Shown here in pieces: positions 7,302-15,144 of a stretch of DNA of 48,490 nucleotides (positions within the stretch are counted from its first letter, which is position 1; each line of letters opens with the position of its first letter). This DNA is from Mycobacterium sp. ACS4331 (GTDB taxonomy: Bacteria; Actinomycetota; Actinomycetes; Mycobacteriales; Mycobacteriaceae). The position numbers and the translations under genes are program-made. The stretch is taken from contig NZ_LZHW01000106.1 in assembly GCF_001667265.1 (NCBI RefSeq), forward strand, positions 1-48,490. The letters are read 5' to 3'. A model generated the notes under the pieces. The model worked only from the letters and a program-made list of their open reading frames with translations. It did no database searches and was not told the origin of the DNA.

Positions 7302-7339
7302 ACTGCGGCCGGCTCGTGCACCAGCGAGCCGGCCGCAGT
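7302..7339 (+). terminator. Hairpin terminator after eutH
   Basis: A perfect 15-bp stem (ACTGCGGCCGGCTCG and its complement) with an 8-nt loop lies 13 nt after the eutH stop. There is no long U-tract, as is usual for mycobacterial terminators. It marks the right end of the catabolic locus. Confidence 0.8.
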
Positions 7340-7430
7340 GCATTGTCGACCCGGACGTCAATTCGCGAAGTAGGATTCCGCGCTGGAATGGGACGCATCA
7401 GCGTGCCATCGGAGCAAGGAGCTTCACGCA

Positions 7431-7823
7431 ATGCATTTCGACTGGGACGCTTTCTGGGGACTGCTGTGGTACTCGCTGGTGATCTTCGCGTTCATCGCGT
7501 ACCTGATCATCCTGTTCAACATCATCGTCGACCTGTTCTGGCGCGACCATAAGACGTCCGGCTGGCTCAAGGCCATCTGGGTGATCTTCCTGATCGTCTT
7601 CCCGTACCTGACCGCCTTCGTCTACCTGATCGTGCGCGGGCGCGGCATGGCACTGCGGGCCCAGCGAGCCGCTTCCGAGGCCAAGCTGGAGACCGACAAG
7701 TACATCCGGTCGGCCGCGGGACGCTCCCCGGCGCAGGAGATCGCCGACGCCAAGGAGCTTCTCGACGCCGGCACCATCACGGCTGACGAGTTCAACTCAC
7801 TGAAGGCAAAGGCGCTCAGCTAG
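7431..7823 (+). CDS. PLDc_N and SHOCT domain membrane protein
   Basis: A 130-residue protein with two membrane segments (about residues 10-35 and 48-66), matching the phospholipase D-nuclease N-terminal domain (PLDc_N), which is a membrane anchor and not an enzyme. The C-terminus AQEIADAKELLDAGTITADEFNSLKAKAL is a SHOCT domain, a short helical module on many oligomeric or membrane proteins. Function is unknown. AAGGAG precedes the ATG. It stands alone between two hairpins. Confidence 0.85.
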   Translation: MHFDWDAFWGLLWYSLVIFAFIAYLIILFNIIVDLFWRDHKTSGWLKAIWVIFLIVFPYLTAFVYLIVRGRGMALRAQRAASEAKLETDKYIRSAAGRSPAQEIADAKELLDAGTITADEFNSLKAKALS

Positions 7824-7833
7824 TTCGACCACG

Positions 7834-7872
7834 CGCACCGATGCGCCGGCCTTGTGACGGCGTATCGGGGCG
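7834..7872. terminator. Bidirectional hairpin between convergent genes
   Basis: Two 15-nt arms (CGCACCGATGCGCCG and its near-complement) pair at 13 of 15 positions around a 9-nt loop. The hairpin lies between the SHOCT gene and the convergent exonuclease gene, so it could terminate both. Confidence 0.55.
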
Positions 7873-7902
7873 TGTCCGGAACCGACTGACCCACAACCTC
7901 TT

Positions 7903-8892
7903 TCAGAACAACACGAACTGACCGCCGTCGGGCGTGGCGTCGACGAACTCCTCGATCCCCGTCCCGCAGACGACGTCGCCGACGTGCGCCATGAACTCTC
8001 CGTCGGAGACCACTGGAACCCCGAACTCCTTGGCCAGGAAGCCCTTTCCCTGTTCGGGCCGCGCCTCGTTGCAGATGACCAGCGATGTCTCGGGGTCGAC
8101 ATTGTCACAGTAGGCCAAGCCCGCGTGCAGGATTCGCTCCACCAGTTCCTCGTGCGTGCGGGTGCACTCGGCGGACAGCGCGACCCGCATGCCCTGCACC
8201 AGCGGACGACCCCGCACATACCGGCCCGGGTTCTGATACGGGCACGGCATCCGCGACGCCAACGCCTTCAACGGTCGTATCTCCTCATGCGTCACCCGCC
8301 CGTTGGGCCAGCGTCGCCGCATCGCGGGCCGCACCGGCAACCACACGTCACGCTGCCGTGCGCGCTCGAGCACCGGTGTCAGCAGGCGTGACAGGACCAG
8401 CGCATCGTCGAACGCATCGTGCGCCCGGGTCTGTGGGACGCCCCAGTGCCGGGCGAGCGTCTCGAGGCGCAGGTTGTCCAGGCCCAGCTCCAGCCGTCGG
8501 GCCAATTCCACCGTGCACATCACGGTGTCGACCGGCAGCACCGTGCCGGCCTGCTCGGCCTCAGCTGCGAGAAATCCGTAGTCGAATGCCACGTTGTGGG
8601 CCACCAGCGTGCGACCCTGCAGCAGGCTCATCAGATCACCGGCGATCTCATCGAAGGTCGGCTGATCCTCCAGCATCTCGGCCGTCAAACCGTGCACGTG
8701 GGTGGGCCCGGGATCAACCCCCGGGTTCAGCAGACTGGCCACCGACTGCTCGACCTGCCCGTCCGCGTCCAGCGCGAGCGCCGCGACGCTGATCACGCGG
8801 GCTTGGCCGGGACGGAAACCCGACGTCTCGACATCGACCACGGCCCAGCCCTCACCGGGTGCTGTCGCCGGTCGACCCCAGGAATGGCTCAC
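7903..8892 (-). CDS. dnaQ: DEDDh exonuclease, DnaQ/epsilon-like, with BRCT-like end
   Basis: A 329-residue 3'-5' exonuclease. ExoI is VVDVETSGF near residue 17, ExoII is HNVAFDYGFLAAE near 100, and ExoIII is HDAFDDALVLSRLL near 155 (HxxxxxD), so the DEDDh catalytic set is complete. Residues ~230-329 (GRPLVQGMRVALSAECTRTHEELVERI and CNEARPEQGKGFLAKEFGVPVVSDGEF) look like a BRCT domain. It corresponds by position to Rv3711c, annotated as a Pol III epsilon subunit; mycobacterial proofreading is mainly done by the PHP domain of DnaE1, so its role may be in repair. The GTG start has only a weak ribosome site. It is divergent from murT. Confidence 0.88.
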   Translation of the reverse strand: MSHSWGRPATAPGEGWAVVDVETSGFRPGQARVISVAALALDADGQVEQSVASLLNPGVDPGPTHVHGLTAEMLEDQPTFDEIAGDLMSLLQGRTLVAHNVAFDYGFLAAEAEQAGTVLPVDTVMCTVELARRLELGLDNLRLETLARHWGVPQTRAHDAFDDALVLSRLLTPVLERARQRDVWLPVRPAMRRRWPNGRVTHEEIRPLKALASRMPCPYQNPGRYVRGRPLVQGMRVALSAECTRTHEELVERILHAGLAYCDNVDPETSLVICNEARPEQGKGFLAKEFGVPVVSDGEFMAHVGDVVCGTGIEEFVDATPDGGQFVLF

Positions 8893-8968
8893 AGCCTCAG
8901 AATGGCACGCACCGGTGACAAACCAGGCGTTGTGCGCAACCGTGTCTTCCCTCAGTAGATTGACTCCC

Positions 8969-10189
8969 GTGATCACCGCCCGAGGACGCCTGGCCCTGGC
9001 CGCGGGGTCGACCGCGCGCTGGGCCTCGCGGGTGACGGGCCGCGGTGCCGGCGCGATGATCGGCGGCCTGATCGCCATGACACTGGACCGCTCCATCCTG
9101 CGCCAACTGGGCCAGGGACGCCGCTGCGTGGTCGTGACCGGCACAAACGGCAAGTCGACCACCACCCGGATGACCGCCGCGGCGCTGGCCACTCTGGGCG
9201 AGGTCGCCACCAACGCCGAGGGCGCCAACATGGACGCGGGCCTGGTCGCCGCGCTGGCAGCCCGTCGTGACGCTTCACTGGCGGCCCTCGAAGTCGACGA
9301 GATGCATGTGCCCCACGTCTGCGATGCGGTCGATCCCGCGGTCATCGTGCTGCTCAATCTGTCGCGTGACCAGCTTGACCGCGTGGGTGAGATCAACCAC
9401 ATCGAACGCACCCTGCGCACGGGGCTGGCGCGCCATCCCGGCGCCGTCGTCATCGCCAACTGTGACGACGTGTTGATGACCTCGGCCGCCTACGACTGCC
9501 CCAACGTCGTGTGGGTCGCTGCTGGTGGAAGCTGGTCGAACGACTCCGTGAGCTGCCCGCGCAGCGGGGAGATCATCGTCCGCGAGGGCAGCGACTGGTC
9601 CTCGACCGGCACCGACTTCAAGCGGCCCAGCCCGCAGTGGTGGTTCGACGACGACACGCTGTACGGCCCCGACGGGCTGGCGCTGCCGATGAGCCTGGCG
9701 CTGCCCGGAGCGGTCAACCGCGGCAATGCCGCACAGGCCGTGGCCGCCGCCGTCACCCTCGGCGCCGACCCGGTGGCCGCCGTCGCCGCCGTCTCGGGCG
9801 TCGACGAGGTGGCCGGACGCTATCGGACCGTGCGGGTGGGTGACCACACCGTCCGGGTGCTGCTGGCCAAGAACCCGGCCGGCTGGCAGGAGGCGCTGTC
9901 CATGGTCGACACCTCGGCCGCGGGCGTGGTGATCTCGGTCAACGGTCAGGTGCCCGACGGCGAGGACCTGTCCTGGCTGTGGGACGTCAACTTCGAGCAC
10001 TTCGTCGATCACCCCGTCGTCGCCGCAGGTGAGCGCGGTACCGATCTGGCCGTCCGGTTGGGCTACGCCGGCGTCGGGCACACGCTTGTCCACGACACCC
10101 TGACGGCGATCGCATCCTGCCCGGCCGGGCACGTCGAGGTCGTCGCCAACTACACCGCGTTCCTGCAGCTGAACCGGCGGTTGTCATGA
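8969..10189 (+). CDS. murT: MurT, lipid II isoglutaminyl synthase ligase subunit
   Basis: A 406-residue Mur-ligase-like protein. With GatD it amidates the alpha-carboxyl of D-Glu in lipid II to D-isoglutamine, an essential cell-wall step. The ATP-binding P-loop is GTNGKSTTTR near residues 54-63, and EVDEMHVPHVCDAVDP and NLSRDQLDRVGEI follow. The C-terminal DUF1727 domain runs from about residue 300. In the region where streptococcal and staphylococcal MurT carry a four-Cys zinc ribbon, only one CPRS remains. The GTG start is set by family length (Rv3712 is ~413 residues). The stop overlaps the gatD ATG by 4 nt (ATGA), which suggests coupled translation of the two subunits. Confidence 0.93.
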   Translation: MITARGRLALAAGSTARWASRVTGRGAGAMIGGLIAMTLDRSILRQLGQGRRCVVVTGTNGKSTTTRMTAAALATLGEVATNAEGANMDAGLVAALAARRDASLAALEVDEMHVPHVCDAVDPAVIVLLNLSRDQLDRVGEINHIERTLRTGLARHPGAVVIANCDDVLMTSAAYDCPNVVWVAAGGSWSNDSVSCPRSGEIIVREGSDWSSTGTDFKRPSPQWWFDDDTLYGPDGLALPMSLALPGAVNRGNAAQAVAAAVTLGADPVAAVAAVSGVDEVAGRYRTVRVGDHTVRVLLAKNPAGWQEALSMVDTSAAGVVISVNGQVPDGEDLSWLWDVNFEHFVDHPVVAAGERGTDLAVRLGYAGVGHTLVHDTLTAIASCPAGHVEVVANYTAFLQLNRRLS

Positions 10190-10893
10190 CGGTGCGGATC
10201 GGATTGGTGCTGCCCGACGTGATGGGCACCTATGGCGACGGCGGCAACGCCGTGGTGCTGCGCCAGCGACTGCGGTTGCGCGGAATCGACGCCGAGATCG
10301 TCGAGATCACGCTGTCCGATCCCGTGCCCGAGTCGTTGGACCTCTACACGCTCGGGGGCGCGGAGGACTACGCGCAGCGCCTGGCCACGAAGCATCTGAT
10401 CCGGTACCCGGGTCTGCAGCGCGCTGCCGAGCGCGGCGCACCGGTGCTGGCGATCTGCGCGGCCATTCAGGTGCTCGGGCACTGGTATGAGACCTCTGCC
10501 GGTGAGCGCGTCGACGGCGTCGGTCTGCTGGACGTCACGACGTCACCGCAGGAGACCCGCACCATCGGCGAGGTGGCCGCCACCCCGCTGATCGACGGGC
10601 TTTCACAACCGCTGACGGGCTTCGAAAACCACCGCGGCGGTACGGTTCTCGGCTCCGCGGCGCGACCCTTGGCGGCCGTGACCAAGGGGGCGGGCAACCG
10701 CCTCGGCGACGGCTATGACGGTGCGGTGCAGGGGTCGGTGGTCGCCACGTACCTGCATGGCTGCTGTCTGGCCCGCAATCCGGAGTTGGCCGATCATCTG
10801 CTCTCCCAGGTGGTGGGGCCGTTGCCGCCGCTGGACCTGCCCGAGGTCGAGCAGTTGCGGCGCGAGCGCCTGGCCGCACCCCGCCGGGTCTAA
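10186..10893 (+). CDS. gatD: GatD, glutamine amidotransferase of lipid II amidation
   Basis: A 235-residue class I (CobQ-like) glutaminase subunit. It releases ammonia from glutamine for MurT. The nucleophile is Cys91 in VLAICAAIQVLG and the catalytic histidine is His191 in ATYLHGCCLARNPELAD. It lacks the synthetase domain of CobQ/CobB, as expected for GatD. It corresponds to Rv3713 (cobQ2). Start overlaps the murT stop. Its own stop overlaps by 3 nt the stop of the convergent DUF559 gene. Confidence 0.93.
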   Translation: MTVRIGLVLPDVMGTYGDGGNAVVLRQRLRLRGIDAEIVEITLSDPVPESLDLYTLGGAEDYAQRLATKHLIRYPGLQRAAERGAPVLAICAAIQVLGHWYETSAGERVDGVGLLDVTTSPQETRTIGEVAATPLIDGLSQPLTGFENHRGGTVLGSAARPLAAVTKGAGNRLGDGYDGAVQGSVVATYLHGCCLARNPELADHLLSQVVGPLPPLDLPEVEQLRRERLAAPRRV

Positions 10894-11807
10894 GCGGCCG
10901 CTCCCCCTTTTTTGCCATAACAACGTTTGGGCGAGTTTGTGCGAGTGGATCGCGCCATTTCGTCGAGTTCGGCGCCGCCGCGACGCAGATACGCCTCCCG
11001 CACCCAGGTGACGACCTTCGCCTCGGAATCCTCCTTGAGGACGCGGATCACCTCCCACCCCTTCCGCTCGACCATCGGCAGCCGCCTGACATCCCGCACA
11101 TACTGCATGCGATCGGTGCGATGCTGTTCGCCGTCGTACTCGACGGCCAGTTGAAGCTCACGCCAACCCATGTCCAGGAACGCAACTGGCACACCGTTCT
11201 CCAGCACCGGAATCTGCGTCTCCGGAACTTGAAAACCCTTGTCCACAAGGAGAAGTCGCAGCCAGCTCTCTTTAGGGGACGCCGCGCCCGCATCGACCAG
11301 CGGCAACAACTCCCGCAGTTGGCGTACACCCCGTGCCGGCCCGTATCGATCGATGAGCGCCAGGACTTCCCCGGCATCGAACGGAGCGGCCCGCATCAGC
11401 GCATCCATCCGGGCGATCGCGGCGTAGCGTTTGGCGAGCCTGCCGAGGTCATAAGCCGTGCGCGCCCCGTTGGTGACGGGCAGACCCGAGATCTCACAGA
11501 CCTCGTCCTGGGCGTACCGGTCCATTCGAATGGCGAGGCCCTGCTGGCGTCGACGTTCGGTTCCCAGGAGCTCGACCGCGGCGGTGGCGTCCACCCAGTC
11601 CGCACCATGTAGCGCCGATGCGGCGACACCCGCGATCACACCTGTGCGATCAGAGGTCAGCCACGCACCGAGGCAGCGGTCTTGGAGCGTCGGCACGGCA
11701 CGGTTGGGGACGTAGACTCCACGAAAAAGAGGCCGATAGAACCGGCGTAGATCACTGCGGGACATTCCGTCCGCGAGGGCTTCTCGGCCCAGGAAAACTT
11801 CCGTCAT
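10890..11807 (-). CDS. DUF559/Vsr-like endonuclease-fold protein (Rv3714c position)
   Basis: A 305-residue protein. The N-terminal ~85 residues (LADGMSRSDLRRFYRPLFRGVYVP, GVIAGVAASALHGADWV) resemble AbiEi-type winged-helix modules. The C-terminal half carries a DUF559/very-short-patch-repair-like nuclease core: SPKESWLRLLLVDKGF, then LAVEYDGEQHRTD (D-x-E-Q-H) and GWEVIRVLKED. Function is unproven; many mycobacterial genomes hold several copies. The same neighbours in M. tuberculosis suggest an old resident. Its last ~50 bases are repeated in inverted orientation just upstream of its start (11849-11900). No toxin partner is seen. Confidence 0.75.
   Translation of the reverse strand: MTEVFLGREALADGMSRSDLRRFYRPLFRGVYVPNRAVPTLQDRCLGAWLTSDRTGVIAGVAASALHGADWVDATAAVELLGTERRRQQGLAIRMDRYAQDEVCEISGLPVTNGARTAYDLGRLAKRYAAIARMDALMRAAPFDAGEVLALIDRYGPARGVRQLRELLPLVDAGAASPKESWLRLLLVDKGFQVPETQIPVLENGVPVAFLDMGWRELQLAVEYDGEQHRTDRMQYVRDVRRLPMVERKGWEVIRVLKEDSEAKVVTWVREAYLRRGGAELDEMARSTRTNSPKRCYGKKGGAAA
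10915..10966 (-). repeat. Inverted repeat, copy 1 (inside DUF559 3' end)
   Basis: This 52-nt segment encodes residues ELDEMARSTRTNSPKRCYG near the end of the DUF559 protein. It matches the inverted copy at 11849-11900 at 42 of 52 positions, including a perfect 14-nt block and a perfect 19-nt block (CGCCCAAACGTTGTTATGG). Confidence 0.85.
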
Positions 11808-11841
11808 GCGCGCATAGTGAGCCTGAGCACTGACAGGACCC

Positions 11842-11900
11842 GCCGAGATCGACGAAATGGCGAAGGTTACTCACAGAAATGCGCCCAAACGTTGTTATGG
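11842..11900 (+). pseudogene. Relic of a DUF559-family 3' end
   Basis: Read on the plus strand, this gap would encode AEIDEMAKVTHRNAPKRCYG, which matches the ending ELDEMARSTRTNSPKRCYG of the neighbouring DUF559 protein. No start, upstream domain or nearby stop exists. It may be what is left of a second, opposite copy after deletion. Alternatively the conserved bases may be a DNA-level signal rather than a gene relic. Confidence 0.45.
11849..11900 (+). repeat. Inverted repeat, copy 2 (upstream of DUF559 gene)
   Basis: The partner of 10915-10966, in the opposite orientation, lies in the gap between the DUF559 start and the recR stop. The 14-nt and 19-nt blocks are identical to copy 1 with the same 19-nt spacing. 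GCGCCC (11881-11886) and GGGCGC (11899-11904) can also form a hairpin, which may terminate transcription. Confidence 0.85.
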
Positions 11901-11911
11901 GCGCCCAAAAC

Positions 11912-12523
11912 CTAGGCCATGGCGCGGCGGCCGGCCAGCGCACGGCCCAGCGTCAACTCGTCGGCGAACTCCAGGTCACCGCCCATCGGCAGCCCAGACG
12001 CAATCCGCGTGACGGTCAGGCCCGGGATGTCGCGCAGCATGCGGACCAGGTAGGTCGCGGTCGCCTCGCCCTCGGTGTTCGGATCGGTGGCGATGATGAC
12101 CTCGGTGATGTCGACGCCGTCGACACGTTCACCGATGCGGTTGAGCAGTTCACGGATCCGCAACTGCTCGGGCCCCACCCCCGACAACGGGTCCAGCGCA
12201 CCACCGAGCACGTGGTAGCGGCCGCGGAACTCGCGCGTGCGCTCGACGGCCTGCACGTCCTTGGGCTCCTCGACGACACACACCAGCGTGCCGTCGCGGC
12301 GCGGATCGCTGCAGATGCGGCAGCGCTGTTCGTCGGAGACGTTGCCGCACATATCGCAGAACGTCACCCCGTCCCGGACCCGCCCCAGCACCGCGGTCAG
12401 CCGGTCGATGTCCGGCGGCTCCACCGACAGGAGGTGGAAGGCGATGCGTTGCGCGCTCTTCGGACCGATGCCGGGCAGCTTGCCCAGCTCATCGATCAAG
12501 TCCTGGACGGGGCCTTCGAACAA
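11912..12523 (-). CDS. recR: Recombination mediator protein RecR
   Basis: A 203-residue RecR that acts with RecF/RecO in loading RecA at gaps. It has a helix-hairpin-helix (LGKLPGIGPKSAQRIAFHLL), a four-Cys zinc finger (CDMCGNVSDEQRCRIC, residues ~55-70), a Toprim domain with VVEEPKDV and IIATDPNTEGEATA, and the C-terminal MGGDLEFADELTLGRAL. Full length. The start is TTG, one base after the ebfC stop, so the two genes are translationally coupled. Confidence 0.97.
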   Translation of the reverse strand: MFEGPVQDLIDELGKLPGIGPKSAQRIAFHLLSVEPPDIDRLTAVLGRVRDGVTFCDMCGNVSDEQRCRICSDPRRDGTLVCVVEEPKDVQAVERTREFRGRYHVLGGALDPLSGVGPEQLRIRELLNRIGERVDGVDITEVIIATDPNTEGEATATYLVRMLRDIPGLTVTRIASGLPMGGDLEFADELTLGRALAGRRAMA

Positions 12524-12524
12524 G

Positions 12525-12863
12525 TCAGAACCCCGGCATCCCCAGCGCGTTGCCCATGCCGCCGGCCAGCGGACCCAGCTTGGACTGCGCCAGGATCGTC
12601 ACCTGAGAGGACGCATCCGCGAGCGCACCGACGATCAGGTCCTGCAGTGTCTCGGGATCGGACGGATCGATCACCTTGGGATCGATCGCGATGCCGACGA
12701 CCTCGCCACTGCCCTTGACCGTCACCTGCACCAGGCCGCCACCGGCCTGACCGTGCACCTCGGTGTTGGCGAGCTTCTCCTGCGCCTCCATCAACTGCTG
12801 CTGCATCTGCTGCGCCTGCGCGAGCAGAGCGGACATGTCGGGTGCGCCTCCACCGGGTTGCAT
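12525..12863 (-). CDS. ebfC: YbaB/EbfC family nucleoid-associated protein
   Basis: A 112-residue protein of the YbaB/EbfC family (Rv3716c position), a dimeric DNA-binding nucleoid protein often co-operonic with recR. An N-terminal Gln/Met-rich helix (LLAQAQQMQQQLMEAQEKL) is followed by VQVTVKGSGEVVGIAIDPKVIDPSDPETLQDLIVGA. AAGGGA precedes the ATG; longer in-frame starts add low-complexity sequence only. The 3' end abuts recR. Confidence 0.93.
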   Translation of the reverse strand: MQPGGGAPDMSALLAQAQQMQQQLMEAQEKLANTEVHGQAGGGLVQVTVKGSGEVVGIAIDPKVIDPSDPETLQDLIVGALADASSQVTILAQSKLGPLAGGMGNALGMPGF

Positions 12864-12973
12864 GCCTGATCCCTTCACATGTTGGTTGCGGCCGAGTCTC
12901 GACTTGGTTTCGCATGGGCGTTCTTGCGGTCTCGGCGCTTCAAGCGTAGTCGTCAGGAGGCTACGGTGGCGCA

Positions 12974-13732
12974 GTGCCCATACCAGCCTGCCTGCGTGTC
13001 GGCGCGCCGCTCGCCGCCGGCGTGCTCGTCGCCGCGTCCGTGATGATCTCGCCCACCGCCGTCGCCGCACCGTCGATCGCCGGGATGATCGTCTTCCTCG
13101 ACCCCGGGCACAACGCCGTCAACGACGGCAACAGCAGACAGGTGCCCACCGGTCGCGGCGGCACCAAGGACTGCCAGACCAGCGGCACCGCGACGGACGA
13201 CGGGTTCACCGAGCACTCGTTCACCTGGGACACCACGCTGCGGATCCGCGCCGAACTGATGAAGTACGGCGTCCGCACCGCGATGTCCCGCGGCGACGAC
13301 AACTCCGCGGGACCCTGCGTCGACGAACGCGCGGCCCTGGCCAACTCGGTCCGGCCCAACGCCATCGTGTCGGTGCACGCCGACGGCGGACCGCCGTCGG
13401 GTCGCGGGTTCCACGTGCTGTACTCCAACCCGCCGTTGAACCAGGCCCAGGCCGGCCCCGCAGTGCGCCTGGCCACCACCATGCGGGACCAGTTGATGGC
13501 CTCCGGCATCCCGGCGTCGAACTACATCGGCTCGAATGGGCTGAACCCGCGCTCGGACATCGCGGGCCTCAACCTGGCGCAGTACCCGTCGGTGCTGGTC
13601 GAGCTGGGCAACATGAAGAACCCGGCCGACTCGGCGCTGATGAAGACGCCGGAGGGACGGCAGAAGTACGCCAGCGCCGTGGTGCGCGGCATCACGACCT
13701 ACCTGGCAACCCAGCCCGCCGCCGTCAGCTGA
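12974..13732 (+). CDS. ami1: Secreted N-acetylmuramoyl-L-alanine amidase (Ami1/Rv3717-like)
   Basis: A 252-residue zinc amidase (Amidase_3) that cleaves the bond between MurNAc and the stem peptide. A signal peptide covers residues 1-32 (VAASVMISPTAVAA). The zinc ligands are His46 (DPGH), Glu80 (TEHSF) and His135 (SVHADG); the catalytic glutamate is Glu210 (VLVELGNMKN). Cys67 and Cys115 match the disulphide known for Rv3717. There is no cell-wall-binding domain, as in Rv3717. The GTG start lies 13 nt after AGGAGG, a long spacing. It is convergent with and overlaps gltS by 8 nt. Confidence 0.93.
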   Translation: MPIPACLRVGAPLAAGVLVAASVMISPTAVAAPSIAGMIVFLDPGHNAVNDGNSRQVPTGRGGTKDCQTSGTATDDGFTEHSFTWDTTLRIRAELMKYGVRTAMSRGDDNSAGPCVDERAALANSVRPNAIVSVHADGGPPSGRGFHVLYSNPPLNQAQAGPAVRLATTMRDQLMASGIPASNYIGSNGLNPRSDIAGLNLAQYPSVLVELGNMKNPADSALMKTPEGRQKYASAVVRGITTYLATQPAAVS

Positions 13733-15107
13733 CACTCGCCCGATTGCGCCGGACGCCCCACACCCCGGTCAGAATCACGGCCACGGCGCTGGCCGCGGTG
13801 AACCACGGCAGCCCGATCGCGGTGATCAGCGGTACCGACAGCGCCGTCAGCAGCCCACCGCCCAGCAGCGGTTCGTACAGCAGCTGCTTGTAGCCGTAGG
13901 CGTCCGCGGTGGTGGTCTGACGACGCGGATCCACCATGTCGGCCAGGACGAATCCGGTCGCCACGTTGCCCTGGGACTGCCCGAAGTCGGCGATGGCGTG
14001 CTCGAACCAGTCCTCGCGATGGAACCGGCGGCCCACCCACAGCAGCGTGACGACGCTCCACCCCACCCCGATGACGGTGAAGATCACGATCGCCGGGACG
14101 TTCGAGCCGATGGTGGCCAGCGACATCGTGCCGATTGCGCACACCAGCAGGATGTCGAGCGCGATCGACGAGATCCCCGCCACGGCGCGCTTGTCCACCA
14201 AGTGCGCGCACCCGGTTCGCACCACCACCCACTGCACCAGGAAGCCGCCGACGACCGCGACGGGAAACAGCGGGAACGTGTCGAGGACATCGGACCCGAA
14301 CGCCCTGACGACAGCGCGCGCACCCCACAGCATCGCGACCGACACCATGATCGCCACGCCGATGAGGGCGAATGCCACGGTCGCGGGGTGCAGACCCGTC
14401 TCTGCCTGCGGTCGGGTGTCCGACGGTGCGACGTGGATGTCATCGACGTCGTAGCGCTCGTCGCGGCGCAGCGGCTCATTGCGCCGCACGGAGACCTTCG
14501 GACTGCGCACCGCCCAGCGCACCAGGGCCGACCCCACGACGACGCCGGTCACCATGCTGATGGTGGCCAGCCCGAGACCGACGTCGACGAGTTCGGGTGC
14601 GCCGGCGTCAGTGAGCAGCTGACCCATCCCGGCGATGGTCCCGTGCCCGCCGGCAAACGACAGTTCCAGCAGGGAACCCGCTTCCGGCGCAAGCCCGAAC
14701 ACGGGGGTCAACACCAGCAGCACCGCCAGCCCGCCCAACGCGAACTGGCCGAAGGACAGGAATGACCCGAGCAGCGCGTGCGGCGCGGCCGCCTCCCACA
14801 GCTCACCCGGCTTGGGCAGGGTCTTCCCGATCATGATGGCGGCGAACACCACGTTGATCATCAGGCCGGGGATCACCCGCCAGATGTCGACGACCTGCTG
14901 CGGAAACAGGCCGTCGGTGCCGGTGAGTTCCCCCAGCACCTGCGGACCGAGCAGCAGCACCAGGAACCCGGCCACCACGCTGGCGGGGATGAACAGCGCG
15001 TTGAGCGCACGCACTTTGGCCCGCACCAGCCAGGAGACCAACAGCACGCCGCCGAGGATCGCGAGCGCGAGGCCAACACGTTGAGCGTCGCCGAGATGGG
15101 CAGTCAC
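13725..15107 (-). CDS. gltS: Sodium/glutamate symporter, GltS family
   Basis: A 460-residue membrane transporter with about ten to twelve helices in two repeated halves. The first-half signature FAGGHGTIAGMG (near residue 155) and the second-half DFGQSQGNVATGFVLADM (near 380) are the GltS re-entrant-loop glycine motifs. A cytosolic loop at residues ~205-240 separates the halves. It imports glutamate with Na+. The GTG start has GGAGG upstream. It is not in the corresponding M. tuberculosis interval as I recall it, so it looks like an insertion or a loss in the tuberculosis line. Confidence 0.88.
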   Translation of the reverse strand: MTAHLGDAQRVGLALAILGGVLLVSWLVRAKVRALNALFIPASVVAGFLVLLLGPQVLGELTGTDGLFPQQVVDIWRVIPGLMINVVFAAIMIGKTLPKPGELWEAAAPHALLGSFLSFGQFALGGLAVLLVLTPVFGLAPEAGSLLELSFAGGHGTIAGMGQLLTDAGAPELVDVGLGLATISMVTGVVVGSALVRWAVRSPKVSVRRNEPLRRDERYDVDDIHVAPSDTRPQAETGLHPATVAFALIGVAIMVSVAMLWGARAVVRAFGSDVLDTFPLFPVAVVGGFLVQWVVVRTGCAHLVDKRAVAGISSIALDILLVCAIGTMSLATIGSNVPAIVIFTVIGVGWSVVTLLWVGRRFHREDWFEHAIADFGQSQGNVATGFVLADMVDPRRQTTTADAYGYKQLLYEPLLGGGLLTALSVPLITAIGLPWFTAASAVAVILTGVWGVRRNRASVS

Positions 15108-15144
15108 CGTCAGTCCTCCGATCGGTGGTGGCTGCCCAAGTCAA

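Noticed and set aside
6024..7361. Long open frame of 445 codons on the minus strand opposite eutH
   Set aside because: Its translation is a low-complexity Asp/His/Arg/Gln-rich string typical of the antisense of a hydrophobic GC-rich gene, while the plus strand gives a full EutH.
10890..11807. AbiE-type toxin-antitoxin system
   Set aside because: The N-terminus resembles AbiEi, but no nucleotidyltransferase toxin (AbiEii) lies next to it; neighbours are gatD and recR.
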